Of a DNA stretch of 59,893 nt, positions 44,390-56,505 are shown piece after piece. The notes beneath the pieces were generated by a model. The model did not search any database, had not been told where the DNA came from, and saw only the letters and a list, made by a program, of their open reading frames with translations. The DNA is from Staphylococcus hominis subsp. hominis (lineage in GTDB: Bacteria; Bacillota; Bacilli; Staphylococcales; Staphylococcaceae): assembly GCF_002901845.1 (NCBI RefSeq), contig NZ_PPQE01000005.1, forward strand, positions 27,647 to 87,539. The letters run 5' to 3'. Made by a program: the position numbers and the translations under genes. Within the stretch, counting starts at the first letter, position 1. The number at the start of each line of letters is the position of its first letter.

Positions 44390-44525
44390 TTAAATTAAAG
44401 TAAATGAGGAGAAGTTTATTAAAATAAGATTACAAAGGGTTTAAGTTATGTATAATCGCTTTCATTCTAACACTTCTACATGTATACTATGGAAGAGTTT
44501 TAGCGAAATGGGTGGAGGTTGACAG

Positions 44526-45074
44526 ATGCACAAAATTGATTTATCACACAATCGAATCAAAATATCAAAATTACTTACCATTCAAGTTGTTATGATGTTA
44601 TTTGCAATTTTAGTTACATATAAGTGGGCAATTAATTATGTTGATATTATTGAACAACGTTTTTTGACAAATGTCATTTATGGAATACTTGGTTTTATTG
44701 GAGTATTAATTATTCACGAATTAATACATAAATGTTTATTTTTTATTTTTTCTAAAGGACAGAAACCACAACTTAAATATAAAAATGGAATTTTGTTCAT
44801 TTATTTGTCATCTAAATACTTTAATAAATGGCAATTTTGTGCAGTTATGCTTGCGCCATTAGTGATCATTACAATAGGGTTAATGATTTCATTTTATCAC
44901 TTTGCTTACTCTTCTATTATATTTATATCAAGCATACACATCGGGTATTGTTTGATTGATATTTATCTAACAGCTATAACAATTATTAACAAATTTAAAT
45001 ATATTCGTTCTACTGATGAAGGTATCTTTATGTATCATCATTTGCCTATATCTATAAATAATGACTATGAATAA
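44526..45074 (+). CDS. DUF3267 putative membrane metalloprotease
   Basis: A 182-residue protein with four hydrophobic segments and a zinc-protease-like HELIH at residues 64-68 inside the second. This is the DUF3267 pattern, distantly like site-2 proteases. TGGAGG precedes the ATG. Activity unproven. Monocistronic, between rlmD and dinB. Confidence 0.8.
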   Translation: MHKIDLSHNRIKISKLLTIQVVMMLFAILVTYKWAINYVDIIEQRFLTNVIYGILGFIGVLIIHELIHKCLFFIFSKGQKPQLKYKNGILFIYLSSKYFNKWQFCAVMLAPLVIITIGLMISFYHFAYSSIIFISSIHIGYCLIDIYLTAITIINKFKYIRSTDEGIFMYHHLPISINNDYE

Positions 45075-45182
45075 ACATCTGCATAAGTCTTAATATTATT
45101 ATAAATGCATTTATAAAGTGTTTTCTTTTAGGGTGCAGTATAATAGTATTGAGGCTTATTTTATTTAAAAAGGAGTGAGACA

Positions 45183-46253
45183 ATGACAGAAAGGAGAATC
45201 GTTCATATTGATATGGATTGTTTCTACGCTCAGGTAGAAATGAGAGATAATCCTAAATTACAAGGAAAACCTGTCATTGTAGGTGGAAAAGCAAGTCATC
45301 GAGGCGTCGTTTCAACTGCTTCATATGAAGCACGTAAATATGGTGTTCATTCAGCAATGCCTATGTCGCAAGCACATAAACTATGTCCAAATGGGTACTA
45401 TGTTAGAGCAAGATTTGATGTATATCGTGAAGTTTCAAGCAAGATAATGGAAATTTTTAAACAGTATACTGAGATTGTAGAACCTTTAGCACTAGATGAA
45501 GCATATTTAGATATTACTCATTTAGTTAAACCACATAGATCAGCATCAAAAATTGCTTCAAACATACGTAAAGATATCTTTAACAAAACAGGTTTAACGT
45601 CTTCTGCTGGTGTTTCTTATAATAAGTATTTAGCTAAATTAGCTAGTGGAATGAATAAGCCTAATGGAATGATGGTTATTCATTATGAGAATGTGCATGA
45701 CATATTAATGAACTTAGATATAGGCGATTTTCCAGGCGTTGGAAAAGCTTCTAAAAAAATCATGCATGAACATGATATTTATACTGGTAAAGATTTATAT
45801 AGCAAATCGGAATTTGAATTGATTCGCTGGTTTGGAAAAAAAGGACGAGGACTTTATCAAAAAGTAAGAGGAATTGATGATAGTGAAGTAAAGGCAAGTA
45901 GGATTCGTAAGTCAGTAGGAACAGAACGTACTTTTTCAACAGATATTAATGATGATGAAGCGATTCTACAAAAAATATGGGAACTTTCTGGTAAAACATC
46001 TGAACGATTAACTCAATTGCAAAAGTCTGGCACAACAGTTACTGTCAAAATTAAAACGCATCGCTTTGAAACATATTCTAAACAAAGAAGTTTGAGAGAA
46101 GCGGTAAGTAAAGACATCGATATTTATAATATAGCTTATGATTTATATCATGAATTAAAAGACCCTGATGTACCTATCAGATTAATTGGTGTTACAGTAG
46201 GTCATCTAGAGCAATCAACATATCAAAATATGACCATTTATGATTTCATTTAA
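45183..46253 (+). CDS. dinB: DNA polymerase IV DinB
   Basis: A 356-residue Y-family translesion polymerase. Metal ligands are in [12 protein letters not shown] (Asp10) and LDEAYLD, and palm, thumb and little-finger segments are in order ([23 protein letters not shown]). AAAAAGGAG precedes the ATG. The last residues lack an obvious beta-clamp motif other than the short C-terminal MTIYDFI. No LexA box is visible upstream. Confidence 0.95.
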   Translation: MTERRIVHIDMDCFYAQVEMRDNPKLQGKPVIVGGKASHRGVVSTASYEARKYGVHSAMPMSQAHKLCPNGYYVRARFDVYREVSSKIMEIFKQYTEIVEPLALDEAYLDITHLVKPHRSASKIASNIRKDIFNKTGLTSSAGVSYNKYLAKLASGMNKPNGMMVIHYENVHDILMNLDIGDFPGVGKASKKIMHEHDIYTGKDLYSKSEFELIRWFGKKGRGLYQKVRGIDDSEVKASRIRKSVGTERTFSTDINDDEAILQKIWELSGKTSERLTQLQKSGTTVTVKIKTHRFETYSKQRSLREAVSKDIDIYNIAYDLYHELKDPDVPIRLIGVTVGHLEQSTYQNMTIYDFI

Positions 46254-46298
46254 AGATAGAGATAGATAAGACGTTTTAAATTACCTATTTCTATCTTT
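46252..46298. terminator. Bidirectional terminator dinB/exonuclease
   Basis: AAAGATAGAGATAG ... CTATTTCTATCTTT covers the dinB stop and overlaps the exonuclease stop region. Confidence 0.75.
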
Positions 46299-46838
46299 TA
46301 AATTTTTACCATGAAATTGAAGCACACTTTGTAAGCTATCATAGTGTTTTAATAATCTATAAGTAATCATTGCGCAAGCTTTTGCGTCATTTAGGGCATC
46401 ATGATGACCATGAAAATTTAAGTTGTAATGGTTCATTAGATGTTTTAATCCATATCGATAAGCTTTGATCGTACGTCTAGCAAGTTGATACGAGCAGAAA
46501 TAGGTAAGTGAGGGAACAGCTATGTTTAAATGTTTTAAGCTTTGATGTAATACACCCATATCAAAAGCAGCATTATGTGCCACTACGGGTAATTGATTTA
46601 TAAATTGCAACATATATGGAAAGACTTCTTTAAAATCTGGCGCATCTTTAACGTCCTTAGGATGAATACCATGAACATGAATATGTGTTTCTGAAAAATA
46701 GTCATGAGGATTAACAAGCGTGTAAAACGTTTCGACTATTTCGTTATCTACTACTTTTACCATGCCAACAGAACAAATACTTGTTCTTTTTTTATTTGCA
46801 GTTTCAAAATCCAAAGCTATAAATGAATTTTTAACCAT
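46281..46838 (-). CDS. DnaQ-like 3'-5' exonuclease
   Basis: A 185-residue DEDDh exonuclease domain protein. Motifs: ALDFETAN (Asp10, Glu12), VAHNAAFDMGVL with the second Asp, and HHDALNDAKACA with the catalytic His and last Asp. Resembles the epsilon subunit of DNA polymerase III, but stands alone; staphylococcal replicative PolC has its own proofreading. AAAGGAA precedes the ATG. Confidence 0.9.
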   Translation of the reverse strand: MVKNSFIALDFETANKKRTSICSVGMVKVVDNEIVETFYTLVNPHDYFSETHIHVHGIHPKDVKDAPDFKEVFPYMLQFINQLPVVAHNAAFDMGVLHQSLKHLNIAVPSLTYFCSYQLARRTIKAYRYGLKHLMNHYNLNFHGHHDALNDAKACAMITYRLLKHYDSLQSVLQFHGKNLKDRNR

Positions 46839-47079
46839 TCTATATTCCTTTCTAAATACTTAAATTGAATTATTCACAGTTTAACAGAAAGTACGGTTTA
46901 AATATAAATAATTGCTTTTTTTCATAATCTATAAATAACAAAGTAAAAAAATAGATACGGAATTTAAAGTGAAAAAGTTATAATTAGAAGTGTATTTAGT
47001 TACTTTTAATTGAGAATATTTTTTGTTATTTTAGATACATGGTATAATTACTCGAGTGAATTATGCGAGGAGGAAAGAC

Positions 47080-48390
47080 ATGAGACAATGGACAGCAACA
47101 CACTTGGCTAAATTAGCACGCAAGATAAGTATCGCAGCAGGAAAAAAAGGAACTGATTTACCAGGTCAAATTGCTCGCAAAGTAGATCAAAATATTTTAC
47201 GAAAGTTAGCTTCACAAGTTGATGATATTGTTTTTATCAGTGGAACAAATGGGAAAACAACAACTTCCAATTTGATTGGGCACACTTTAAAAGCAAATAA
47301 TATTGAAATTATACATAATAATGAAGGTGCTAACATGGCTGCTGGAATTACCTCGGCATTCATCATGAAAAATGTAAAAGGTATTAAAGTAGCGGTTATT
47401 GAAATTGATGAGGGTTCAATTCCAAAAGTATTAAAAGAAGTTACACCTTCAATGATGGTATTTACTAATTTCTTTCGCGACCAAATGGATCGATTTGGTG
47501 AAATTGATATTATGGTTAATAATATTGCAAAATCAATTAGTAATAAAGGGATTAAATTAATTTTAAATGCCGATGATCCATTTGTAAGTCGTTTGAAAAT
47601 AGCGAGTGATACAATTGTATATTACGGAATGAAAGCTCATGCACATGAATTTGAACAAAGTACTATGAATGAAAGTAAATATTGTCCGAATTGTGGTAGA
47701 TTATTAACTTATGATTATACCCATTATAATCAATTAGGACATTATCATTGTGAATGTGGATTTAAGCGTGAAACACCTAAATATGAGGTTTCACAATTTG
47801 AGGTACAGCCATTTATTGATATGGATGTGAACGATGCACACTTTGAAATGAAAATTGCTGGTGATTTTAATGCTTTTAATGCACTTGCTGCATATTCAGT
47901 ATTAAAAGAATTAGGCTTAAATAATGATGCAATTCGTAAAGGATTTAACACATACACTTCAAATAATGGCCGAATGCAATACTTTAAACGTGGTCAAAAA
48001 GAAGCAATGATTAATTTAGCTAAAAATCCTGCTGGCATGAATGTGAGTCTATCAGTCGGAGATCAACTTAAAGAAAAAAAAGTATATGTTATCAGTCTGA
48101 ATGATAATGCAGCTGATGGCAGAGATACATCTTGGATTTACGATGCAGATTTTGAAAAGTTACGTAATCAAAATATAGAAAAAATTATTGTAACGGGTAC
48201 AAGAGCAGAAGAATTACAACTTAGACTGAAATTAGCTGAAGTAGATGTTCCAATTATTTTAGAGAAAGATATTTATAAAGCTACAGCTTTAACTATGAAT
48301 TATGCAGGCTTTACAGTAGCGATTCCAAATTATACGTCACTTTCACCTATGTTAGAACAACTTAATCGCTCATTTGCAGGAGGACGTTAG
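47080..48390 (+). CDS. murT: Lipid II isoglutaminyl synthase subunit MurT
   Basis: A 436-residue Mur-ligase-family protein that, with GatD, amidates the D-Glu of lipid II. P-loop SGTNGKTTT is at about 54-62. A four-Cys zinc ribbon is inserted (Cys202, 205, 224, 226; CPNC and CEC), typical of MurT. The C-terminal DUF1727 domain follows. CGAGGAGGAAA precedes the ATG. The gatD gene starts 2 bp after the stop. Confidence 0.96.
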   Translation: MRQWTATHLAKLARKISIAAGKKGTDLPGQIARKVDQNILRKLASQVDDIVFISGTNGKTTTSNLIGHTLKANNIEIIHNNEGANMAAGITSAFIMKNVKGIKVAVIEIDEGSIPKVLKEVTPSMMVFTNFFRDQMDRFGEIDIMVNNIAKSISNKGIKLILNADDPFVSRLKIASDTIVYYGMKAHAHEFEQSTMNESKYCPNCGRLLTYDYTHYNQLGHYHCECGFKRETPKYEVSQFEVQPFIDMDVNDAHFEMKIAGDFNAFNALAAYSVLKELGLNNDAIRKGFNTYTSNNGRMQYFKRGQKEAMINLAKNPAGMNVSLSVGDQLKEKKVYVISLNDNAADGRDTSWIYDADFEKLRNQNIEKIIVTGTRAEELQLRLKLAEVDVPIILEKDIYKATALTMNYAGFTVAIPNYTSLSPMLEQLNRSFAGGR

Positions 48391-48392
48391 AT

Positions 48393-49109
48393 ATGTACGA
48401 ATTAACAGTTTTTCATTTTATGTCGGACAAATTAAATTTATATAGTGATATAGGAAATATTATTGCTTTAAAACAGAGAGCAAAAAAACGCAATATTAAT
48501 TTAAAAGTTATCGAAATTAATGAAACTGAGGGAGTTACATTAGAAAATTGCGATATTTTCTTTATTGGTGGGGGTAGTGATAGAGAACAAAGTATCGCTA
48601 CTAAAGAGTTAAGTGAAATTAAAACAATATTAAAAGATGCAATAGAAGATGGAATGCCAGGTTTAACCATTTGTGGTGGATATCAATTTTTAGGTACTAA
48701 ATATATTACCCCTGATGGTACAGAGTTAGAAGGACTTGGAATTTTGGACTTTTATACAAAATCAAAAACAGATCGTTTAACAGGGGATATCGTAATTAAA
48801 AGTGATACATTTGGAACAATAGTAGGTTTTGAAAATCACGGTGGTCGTACATATCATAATTTTGATACATTGGGGCATGTAGTAACAGGGTATGGAAATA
48901 ATGATGATGATAAAAAAGAAGGTATTCATTATAAAAACTTATTAGGAACTTACCTGCATGGCCCTATATTACCGAAAAATCATGAACTTACTGATTATTT
49001 ATTAGAGAAGGCATGTGAACGTAAAGGGATTCCATTTACACCTAAACAGTTAGATAATACTGAAGAAGAAGCTGCGAAATATGTTATTATTGAACGTTCA
49101 GAAAAATAA
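48393..49109 (+). CDS. gatD: Lipid II isoglutaminyl synthase glutaminase subunit GatD
   Basis: A 238-residue class I glutaminase supplying ammonia to MurT. Nucleophile Cys94 is in [11 protein letters not shown], and the catalytic His is in [11 protein letters not shown]. CobB/CobQ-type fold. Translationally coupled to murT (AGGAGG inside its end). The pair affects beta-lactam and lysozyme resistance in S. aureus. Confidence 0.96.
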   Translation: MYELTVFHFMSDKLNLYSDIGNIIALKQRAKKRNINLKVIEINETEGVTLENCDIFFIGGGSDREQSIATKELSEIKTILKDAIEDGMPGLTICGGYQFLGTKYITPDGTELEGLGILDFYTKSKTDRLTGDIVIKSDTFGTIVGFENHGGRTYHNFDTLGHVVTGYGNNDDDKKEGIHYKNLLGTYLHGPILPKNHELTDYLLEKACERKGIPFTPKQLDNTEEEAAKYVIIERSEK

Positions 49110-49112
49110 AAA

Positions 49113-49155
49113 AACGTTGGATGAATTGAATTATTTCAATTCATCCAACTTTTTT
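49113..49155. terminator. Bidirectional terminator after gatD
   Basis: GTTGGATGAATTGAA pairs perfectly with TTCAATTCATCCAAC, T run following; convergent genes. Confidence 0.93.
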
Positions 49156-50143
49156 ATGCTTTAACAAATCGATTATCTAGTAAATTATAGATAAGTAAAA
49201 TTTCATAAATAACATGACTCTTAATTTGATTCTTATCGAATTCTTCTAATATTTTGACTGATGATTTTAAAGTAGATACAGACTTAGATTCTCTTTTAAA
49301 AACTCCATCTAAAGGAATATTGTTGATACTATTACTAATTTTTATAATTGCCATTTTTTCCTCAGTAGTAAAACAAATATTTACGTTTTTTGGTAAATAA
49401 ATAATATTTGATAAATGTGTAGCAAGAAGTCTATCAATATATGCTCTATTTGACATGTTTTTTAATTGTTTCCATTTATCTTCGTTATTTTTATGATAGC
49501 GTAATTCATCTCGTTGATAATTCATTAAAGTATCTGTTTTTTTATTCATATCAGATAAGGTTGCTAATGAAATATTACTATTATCTGAATCAAATTTTCC
49601 TAATAATAATTCATGACATCTAGAAGCGAATAGTTCATACAATTTATTTTCTGAATGAATTAAGTTCTCTTCGATTTGATGATAATATTTAGGCGGTAAT
49701 ACGAAAAAATTTACTAATCCAGCAGTTACTAGGCCAATTAAAGCTGTTAAGAGTCTTGAGAAAAAATTAAAAAGATAGGCTTCATGAATACCAGGTATCA
49801 TAGCAACTGAAGTTAATACTGCAACAGTTGTACCAACTTGGAGATTTAATTTCGTACACGCTAAAATAGTGAAAATAGCACTAAAGGTGTAAGTAAATGG
49901 AGATTGATCGCCGAAGATATACGTAAAAATAACTGCAAATAATGCACCTATGACAGTAGCAGGAAGTCGACGATAACCTTTTCGTAAAGAAGCTTTAGCA
50001 GTTGGTTCAATCGAAACAATTGCTGTTAAAATAGCAAATATAGGAGTTAAGTTTAATAGTAAACAAAATAAAGTTGTTAGAAAAGTAGCTAGCCCCGTTT
50101 TTATTGTTCTAGCGCCTATAATATGTTTATACCATTGATTCAT
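49154..50143 (-). CDS. FUSC/ArAE-type aromatic acid exporter family membrane protein
   Basis: A 329-residue protein with about six N-terminal hydrophobic segments ([38 protein letters not shown]) and a cytoplasmic helical half. It resembles the DUF939/ArAE family. Start 50143 (ATG) with AGAGGA; the TTG at 50161 lies before that site. Substrate unknown. Related staphylococcal proteins influence envelope phenotypes, but nothing shows this here. Confidence 0.82.
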   Translation of the reverse strand: MNQWYKHIIGARTIKTGLATFLTTLFCLLLNLTPIFAILTAIVSIEPTAKASLRKGYRRLPATVIGALFAVIFTYIFGDQSPFTYTFSAIFTILACTKLNLQVGTTVAVLTSVAMIPGIHEAYLFNFFSRLLTALIGLVTAGLVNFFVLPPKYYHQIEENLIHSENKLYELFASRCHELLLGKFDSDNSNISLATLSDMNKKTDTLMNYQRDELRYHKNNEDKWKQLKNMSNRAYIDRLLATHLSNIIYLPKNVNICFTTEEKMAIIKISNSINNIPLDGVFKRESKSVSTLKSSVKILEEFDKNQIKSHVIYEILLIYNLLDNRFVKA

Positions 50144-50283
50144 ATTGTTAAATCCTCTCAAAGAATGAACGTGATGATTATAATGTTAGAATAAGTTTAA
50201 TATCAAGCTTGATGTAGTGAGACATCAAGTCAGTAGATAGTACATTTCTTATTTAGTATATCAAAAAATTTTTGGTATAATAA

Positions 50284-51069
<786 letters not shown>

Positions 51070-51073
51070 GAAA

Positions 51074-51120
51074 AAAGAGTTGGATAGAATTCGTTTTGAA
51101 TTCTATCCAACTTCTTTTTA
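51074..51120. terminator. Bidirectional terminator map/nixA
   Basis: AGTTGGATAGAATTC ... GAATTCTATCCAACTT with T-rich tails. Confidence 0.93.
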
Positions 51121-52128
51121 TGACCAACGTTGTTCTACTTTGCCAAATTTCCAAATAAGTGTAGAAATAAGCCATGTAATTAAGAATAAAGCTACCAAGA
51201 TGTAGCCTAAATAATCAAATTGAATCGACTGAATTATATTCCAAAACGTACCTTTAAGGTGAAGTTTATCTTCCATAATTTGAAGTAATTCAATTAATCC
51301 AATAATTAATGCCGCAATTACTGAAATGGCTGTAATTGTAATATTGTAGTAAATTTTGCGTATAGGATTAAAGAAAGCCCAATTATAGGCAGATTTCATA
51401 ATAATGCCATCGAGTGTATCTAATAAGCTCATTCCTGCTGCAAATAAAATAGGCAGAGATAAAATGCCTAAAAACGAAATGGATTGTTGAGAAGCTCCTG
51501 ATGAAAGTGCAAGAAGAGCGATTTCACTTGCAGTATCAAAACCTAAACCAAATAAGAAACCTAAAGGTAAGACATGCCAACTACGGCTAATCAATTTAAA
51601 ATAAGGAGCAATAAAGCGAGTAATAAAACCACGTGATTCCAATAGTGCATCTAATTCTTCTTCTCGTATATGTTCATTACGTAATCGAGCAAAAAGCTTT
51701 ATTAATGAAATTAGAATAAATAAATTTAATATTCCAATAAGAAGTAAAAAGAATCCAGACACTAATGTCCCTATAATACCGCCTATATTTTGAAAATATG
51801 GAAGTTCATCTTTAGCCCATTTTACTGAAATTCCTAGAAGAACAGACATTAAAAACACAACAGTTGAGTGACCTATAGAGAAGTAAAACCCAACTCCAAC
51901 AGGATTTCGTTTTTGTTGAAGTAACTTGCGGACTGTATTATCAATAGCAGCAATATGATCTGCATCGAAAGCATGACGCAATCCAAGAGTATATGCTAAA
52001 ATTCCCATACCAAATAATAAATGATTAGTATTAGCAATAAATAAAAAACTAAAGCCGATAATGTGAAGTAAAATAACTATTACAATATATGGAAGCCAAC
52101 TTAAATCTCTCTTTTTAATTGTATTCAA
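51118..52128 (-). CDS. nixA: Nickel/cobalt transporter NixA (HoxN/HupN family)
   Basis: A 336-residue NiCoT permease with eight spans. The signature RHAFDADH is at 51-58 and the second motif LGFDTASEIALL follows mid-protein. Imports nickel, needed for urease. The distinct NiCoT family, not an ABC system. Transcribed away from vraU. Confidence 0.93.
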   Translation of the reverse strand: MNTIKKRDLSWLPYIVIVILLHIIGFSFLFIANTNHLLFGMGILAYTLGLRHAFDADHIAAIDNTVRKLLQQKRNPVGVGFYFSIGHSTVVFLMSVLLGISVKWAKDELPYFQNIGGIIGTLVSGFFLLLIGILNLFILISLIKLFARLRNEHIREEELDALLESRGFITRFIAPYFKLISRSWHVLPLGFLFGLGFDTASEIALLALSSGASQQSISFLGILSLPILFAAGMSLLDTLDGIIMKSAYNWAFFNPIRKIYYNITITAISVIAALIIGLIELLQIMEDKLHLKGTFWNIIQSIQFDYLGYILVALFLITWLISTLIWKFGKVEQRWS

Positions 52129-52300
52129 CTCATATGACCTACTTTCTAACTAAATATACATTATTATATGCTAATTTTGATGAATAATGAATTGATTTAA
52201 CTATAAATTTAATTTAGCGCTATTTATTTATAGCATATTCTTCAATAAATTAAAATTAATCGTACTTAAGTATGAGAAGAAAATGGTTCCTAGGACTATA

Positions 52301-52328
52301 TTAAGTAAGATTAAACTCATTTATAATA
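52301..52328 (+). promoter_or_regulatory. Putative vraUTSR promoter
   Basis: A -35-like TTAAGT (52301-52306) and a -10 TATAAT (52323-52328), 16 bp apart, lie 28 bp before vraU. ACTATATTAAGT at 52295-52306 is a loose match to ACT/AGT half sites reported for VraR, which regulates its own operon. Half-site reading is tentative. Confidence 0.5.
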
Positions 52329-52355
52329 AAGTTTAATCAACAACGAGGTGGTTCT

Positions 52356-52742
52356 ATGAATTATTTAGATTTATATTTACAACACTTTTTAAAAATAATT
52401 ATAAAAAATAATATCAATGATTATCGCTCATTATTAGATGATAAGCTTCAAAATATGGAGCGATATATAAAATATTTAAAAAATAAAAAAGCAAAAATGA
52501 ATACATTAATTGACAGTTTATCTGCTACACTAGAAAATAAGTATATTGATATGATAAATATGTATAATATAAAAAATGCGCAAGAAGTCCATAATTATGA
52601 AATAGATTTATTAAAACAACGTTTAGATAAATTTGAAGCATACTATGCAAAAATTGAAGCTAATATTCATCGTTGTACGAAAGAACGAATTGCTACAGAA
52701 GAACAATATGCAATGATTGAACAAATGAGTTATGTAGCTTAA
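52356..52742 (+). CDS. vraU: VraU, first gene of the cell-wall stress operon
   Basis: A 128-residue mostly helical, Lys/Asn/Glu-rich soluble protein (MNYLDLYLQHFLK) with coiled-coil character in its second half (about 50-115). Function unknown. ACGAGGTGG precedes the ATG. In S. aureus the operon is vraU-vraT-vraS-vraR; the order and size match here. Confidence 0.85.
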   Translation: MNYLDLYLQHFLKIIIKNNINDYRSLLDDKLQNMERYIKYLKNKKAKMNTLIDSLSATLENKYIDMINMYNIKNAQEVHNYEIDLLKQRLDKFEAYYAKIEANIHRCTKERIATEEQYAMIEQMSYVA

Positions 52743-52762
52743 TTAAAATCAGGAGGGACACA

Positions 52763-53464
52763 TTGACACGTAAATATATATCTACTGAATTATTAATTAT
52801 TTTTACAGCGCTAATGATTATCGCTAACTTTTATTACATCTTTTTTGAAAAAATTGGATATTTATTTATTTTATTATTAGGGTGTATATTAATTTATGTA
52901 GGATACCTTTACTTTCATAAAGTAAGAGGGTTATTAGCGTTTTGGATAGGAGCACTACTCATAGCGTTTACCTTGTTATCCAACAAATATACGATTATTA
53001 TTTTATTTATATTTTTAGTAATAATCATTATTAGATACTTAGTTTTTAAATTTAAACCTTTGAAGATTGCGGCGTCGGAAGAAGAAGTGACCTCTCCTCA
53101 ATTTATTAAACAACGTTGGCTAGGTGAACAACGCACTCCAGTATATGTATATAAATGGGAAGATGTGCAAATTCAACATGGGGTTGGAGATATTCATATT
53201 GATATGACAAAAGCAGCAAATATCAAAGAAAATAATACGATTGTAGTTAGACATATTTTAGGTAAAGTACAACTGATTGTTCCAGTTAATTATAATATTA
53301 ATCTTCACATGGCAGCATTTTATGGTACAGCTTATATAAATGGAGAAGCATATAAAGTAGAAAATAATCATGTCCAAGTAGAAGAAAAACCTAAAGAAGA
53401 AAATTATAGTGTAAATATATATGTATCAACATTTATTGGTGATGTTGAGGTGATTTATCGATGA
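52763..53464 (+). CDS. vraT: VraT (YvqF/LiaF-like) membrane protein
   Basis: A 233-residue protein from a TTG start 5 nt after AGGAGGG. Four N-terminal hydrophobic segments are followed by a C-terminal LiaF-type DUF2154 beta-domain ([14 protein letters not shown] ... [11 protein letters not shown]). It works with VraS in sensing cell-wall damage in S. aureus. It overlaps vraS by 4 nt. Confidence 0.92.
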   Translation: MTRKYISTELLIIFTALMIIANFYYIFFEKIGYLFILLLGCILIYVGYLYFHKVRGLLAFWIGALLIAFTLLSNKYTIIILFIFLVIIIIRYLVFKFKPLKIAASEEEVTSPQFIKQRWLGEQRTPVYVYKWEDVQIQHGVGDIHIDMTKAANIKENNTIVVRHILGKVQLIVPVNYNINLHMAAFYGTAYINGEAYKVENNHVQVEEKPKEENYSVNIYVSTFIGDVEVIYR

Positions 53465-54495
53465 ATCACTATTTAAGAGCAATAGGATCCATGCTTATTT
53501 TAGTGTATAGCATGCTAACTGCGTTTTTATTTATAGATAAAGTTTTTGTAAATATTATATATTTTCAAGGAATGTTCTATACTCAAATATTTGGTATACC
53601 TGTGTTTCTATTTCTTAATTTAGTGATTATTTTACTTTGTATTATCGTTGGCTCTGTATTAGCTTATAAAATAAATCAGCAAAATGATTGGATAAAGAAT
53701 CAAATTGAACATGCCATTGAAGGCGAAACGGTAGGGATTAATGATAAAAATATAGAACTATATAATGAGACAATTGATATTTATCAAATGTTAGTGCCTT
53801 TAAATCAAGAATTACAGAGATTAAGAATTAAAACTCAAAATTTAACAAATGAAAACTATAATATGAATGACATTAAAGTTAAAAAAATCATAGAAGATGA
53901 GCGTCAGCGTTTAGCAAGGGAACTACACGATTCAGTAAGTCAACAACTTTTCGCAGCAAGTATGATGCTATCAGCGATAAAAGAAACAGAACTAGCACCA
54001 CCTCTTAATCAACAAATTCCAGTACTTGAGAAAATGATACAAGAATCTCAATTAGAGATGCGAGCGCTATTACTACATTTGCGACCTTTAGGACTCAAAG
54101 ATAAATCATTAGGGGAAGGTATTAAAGATTTAGTCATTGATTTACAAAAGAAAGTACCTATGAAAGTCATTTATGATATACAAGATTTTAAAGTTCCTAA
54201 AGGAATTGAAGATCATCTATTTCGAATTACACAAGAGGCAATTTCAAATACATTAAGACATTCTAATGGAACTAAAGTGACAGTAGAATTATTTAATCAT
54301 CAAGATTATTTATTATTAAGAATTCAGGATAATGGTAAAGGTTTTAACGTAGATGAAAAAGTAGAACAAAGTTATGGATTGAAAAATATGAGAGAACGTG
54401 CATTAGAAATAGGTGCAACGTTTCATATCGTATCTTTACCAGATTCAGGAACTAGAATAGAGGTAAAAGCACCTTTAACGAAAGAGGAGGGTTAA
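53461..54495 (+). CDS. vraS: Sensor histidine kinase VraS
   Basis: A 344-residue HisKA_3 (NarL-class) kinase. Two N-terminal spans (about 8-28 and 42-68) with only a short loop, then phosphorylated His156 in [11 protein letters not shown], and the HATPase domain with N box ([10 protein letters not shown]) and G1 (DNGKGF). Intramembrane-sensing type. Responds to inhibition of wall synthesis in S. aureus. Overlaps vraT, and vraR starts 1 bp later. Confidence 0.96.
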   Translation: MNHYLRAIGSMLILVYSMLTAFLFIDKVFVNIIYFQGMFYTQIFGIPVFLFLNLVIILLCIIVGSVLAYKINQQNDWIKNQIEHAIEGETVGINDKNIELYNETIDIYQMLVPLNQELQRLRIKTQNLTNENYNMNDIKVKKIIEDERQRLARELHDSVSQQLFAASMMLSAIKETELAPPLNQQIPVLEKMIQESQLEMRALLLHLRPLGLKDKSLGEGIKDLVIDLQKKVPMKVIYDIQDFKVPKGIEDHLFRITQEAISNTLRHSNGTKVTVELFNHQDYLLLRIQDNGKGFNVDEKVEQSYGLKNMRERALEIGATFHIVSLPDSGTRIEVKAPLTKEEG

Positions 54496-54496
54496 T

Positions 54497-55126
54497 ATGA
54501 CGATTAAAGTATTATTTGTAGATGATCATGAAATGGTTAGAATTGGTATTTCAAGTTATTTATCTACTCAATCTGATATTGAAGTAGTAGGGGAAGGATC
54601 ATCAGGAAAAGAGGCAATCGAAAAAGCACATACGTTAAATCCTGATTTAATTTTAATGGATTTGTTAATGAATGATATGGACGGTGTAGAAGCGACGACA
54701 CAAATAAAAAAAGATTTGCCTCACATCAAAGTAGTCATGTTAACAAGTTTTATAGAAGATAAAGAAGTATATAGGGCACTTGATGCAGGGGTTGATAGTT
54801 ATATATTAAAAACGACAAGTGCAAGTGATATTGCAGAAGCAGTTAGAAAAACATATCGTGGAGAATCTGTATTTGAGCCAGAAGTTTTAGTAAAAATGAG
54901 AAATAGAATGAAGAAGAAAGCAGAATTATATGAAATGCTCACTGAACGTGAAATGGAAATATTGTTATTAATTGCTAAAGGCTATTCTAATCAAGAAATT
55001 GCCAGTGCTTCACATATTACAATTAAAACAGTAAAAACACATGTGAGTAATATTTTAAGTAAACTAGAGGTACAAGATAGAACACAAGCGGTTATTTATG
55101 CATTCCAACATAATTTAATTCAATAA
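54497..55126 (+). CDS. vraR: Response regulator VraR
   Basis: A 209-residue NarL-type regulator. The receiver has Asp9-Asp10 and the phosphoacceptor Asp55 (LILMDLL), with Thr and Lys (KTTSAS) later. The LuxR-type helix-turn-helix is at about 145-209 ([21 protein letters not shown]). GAGGAGGG precedes the ATG. Activates wall-synthesis genes; last in the operon. Confidence 0.97.
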   Translation: MTIKVLFVDDHEMVRIGISSYLSTQSDIEVVGEGSSGKEAIEKAHTLNPDLILMDLLMNDMDGVEATTQIKKDLPHIKVVMLTSFIEDKEVYRALDAGVDSYILKTTSASDIAEAVRKTYRGESVFEPEVLVKMRNRMKKKAELYEMLTEREMEILLLIAKGYSNQEIASASHITIKTVKTHVSNILSKLEVQDRTQAVIYAFQHNLIQ

Positions 55127-55128
55127 TA

Positions 55129-55181
55129 AAAAAGCTCCTTATAAAGAGGTCTAAAAATGACTATCTCATAAGGAGTTTTTT
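55129..55181. terminator. vraR terminator
   Basis: AAAAAGCTCCTTAT ... ATAAGGAGTTTTTT, with a long loop. Confidence 0.85.
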
Positions 55182-55205
55182 CGTTAGATATTTTCTTTTC
55201 TATAG

Positions 55206-56414
55206 CTATTTATTATTATCTTTATCAAATTTATCTTTAATTTTATCAACAAAAGATTCTTGTTCACTATGTTTATCATTTGGTGTAGGATCCACATCAT
55301 AATTTTTTTCATATTTAGATGATGCTGTAGAATCGTATTCATATTTTGTATTTTCATTGTAGTGATTTTCATTATTATCATCATGTTTTAAGGCAGCTTC
55401 TTCAGGTGTAGAACCTTTAATAACATGTCTTTGGTGGATAACTGCATTAATTTCAGCACCAATAATAATAATAAAACATGTAATATAAATCCATAGTAAT
55501 AAAATGATGATTCCAGCAAGACTACCATATGTTTTAGAATAGTTGCCAAAGTTAGATAAATACCAACCAAATGCAAATGATCCTAATAACCATACAATAG
55601 AAGTAAAGATTGCGCCAGGATATACAGATTTAAACTTAGTTTTAACGTTAGGTGCTACTGAATATAATGTTAAGAATAAAATAATAATAACAATAAGTGG
55701 TAACAATATACGCACTAAATCAAATATCCAAGCGACTTGTTGATCTAAACCTAACGGACCAAATAGATGATCTTTAATAAAATTACCAAATGTAGGTAAT
55801 GTTAGAGCTATAGCTAATACAATAGCCATAACAATTGTAAACAAAATGCTTAATAATTTAAGAACAATAGGATTACGAGCATCTTCAACGTCATAAGCAA
55901 CATTGAATGAATTCATAATTGCTGTCATACCATTTGATGCTGACCAAATAGCTAAAATCAAACCAACTGATAATAAGCTACCACTAGAGTTACTTGTAAT
56001 ATCTTTAAAAATTTTAGTAACAACGTCAGCAGTCTCGGCAGGAGCATTTTGACTAACTAAGTCTTTAATTTGCTGAGGATCAATTTGGAATAATGGTAAT
56101 AAAGTTAATAAAAAGATTAACATTGGGAATAAAGCTAATACAAAGTGATACGTCATTTGAGCCGCTAAACCTGAAGCATCATCTTTACCAATACGATAAA
56201 TAAGATAAGATAAAAAATTAGAATTTTTAGTGTATTTTGCAGGTTTATTCAATCTAGAAACGAAAAAAACTTGTTTATCTTTTTTAGGCTTCTTTGATTG
56301 AAATTCCTGAGGTTCTACGTATGTACGATCAACCTTTATTTTCTCTTTATTTTCTGTCTCTTTTTCCTTAATAGAGTTAAGGTACTTAGAGTTTGATTGA
56401 TTTTTTTTTGACAT
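55206..56414 (-). CDS. YihY/BrkB-family membrane protein
   Basis: A 402-residue protein with six core spans (LAAQMTYHFVLALFPMLIF through IIILLLWIYITCFIII) and long Lys/Asp-rich ends. Start 56414 follows AAGGAG; the longer upstream frame reads through a terminator. Often called virulence factor BrkB or ribonuclease BN; neither name implies a shown function. Probably integral membrane. Confidence 0.88.
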   Translation of the reverse strand: MSKKNQSNSKYLNSIKEKETENKEKIKVDRTYVEPQEFQSKKPKKDKQVFFVSRLNKPAKYTKNSNFLSYLIYRIGKDDASGLAAQMTYHFVLALFPMLIFLLTLLPLFQIDPQQIKDLVSQNAPAETADVVTKIFKDITSNSSGSLLSVGLILAIWSASNGMTAIMNSFNVAYDVEDARNPIVLKLLSILFTIVMAIVLAIALTLPTFGNFIKDHLFGPLGLDQQVAWIFDLVRILLPLIVIIILFLTLYSVAPNVKTKFKSVYPGAIFTSIVWLLGSFAFGWYLSNFGNYSKTYGSLAGIIILLLWIYITCFIIIIGAEINAVIHQRHVIKGSTPEEAALKHDDNNENHYNENTKYEYDSTASSKYEKNYDVDPTPNDKHSEQESFVDKIKDKFDKDNNK

Positions 56415-56439
56415 AGACGTCTCCTTAAAAATTAATTCT

Positions 56440-56489
56440 AAAATAAAGGCAAAACTACCTAAGTAAAAAGGAATTTTGCCTTTATTTTC
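56440..56489 (-). terminator. Terminator after the YtxH-like gene
   Basis: AAATAAAGGCAAAA ... ATTTTGCCTTTATTT, just before the YihY gene; the tail on the minus strand is T-rich. Confidence 0.75.
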
Positions 56490-56505
56490 TGTCAATTATA
56501 TTTGA

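Noticed and set aside
45100..45182. LexA box before dinB
   Set aside because: No GAAC-N4-GTTC palindrome occurs in the 110 bp before the start.
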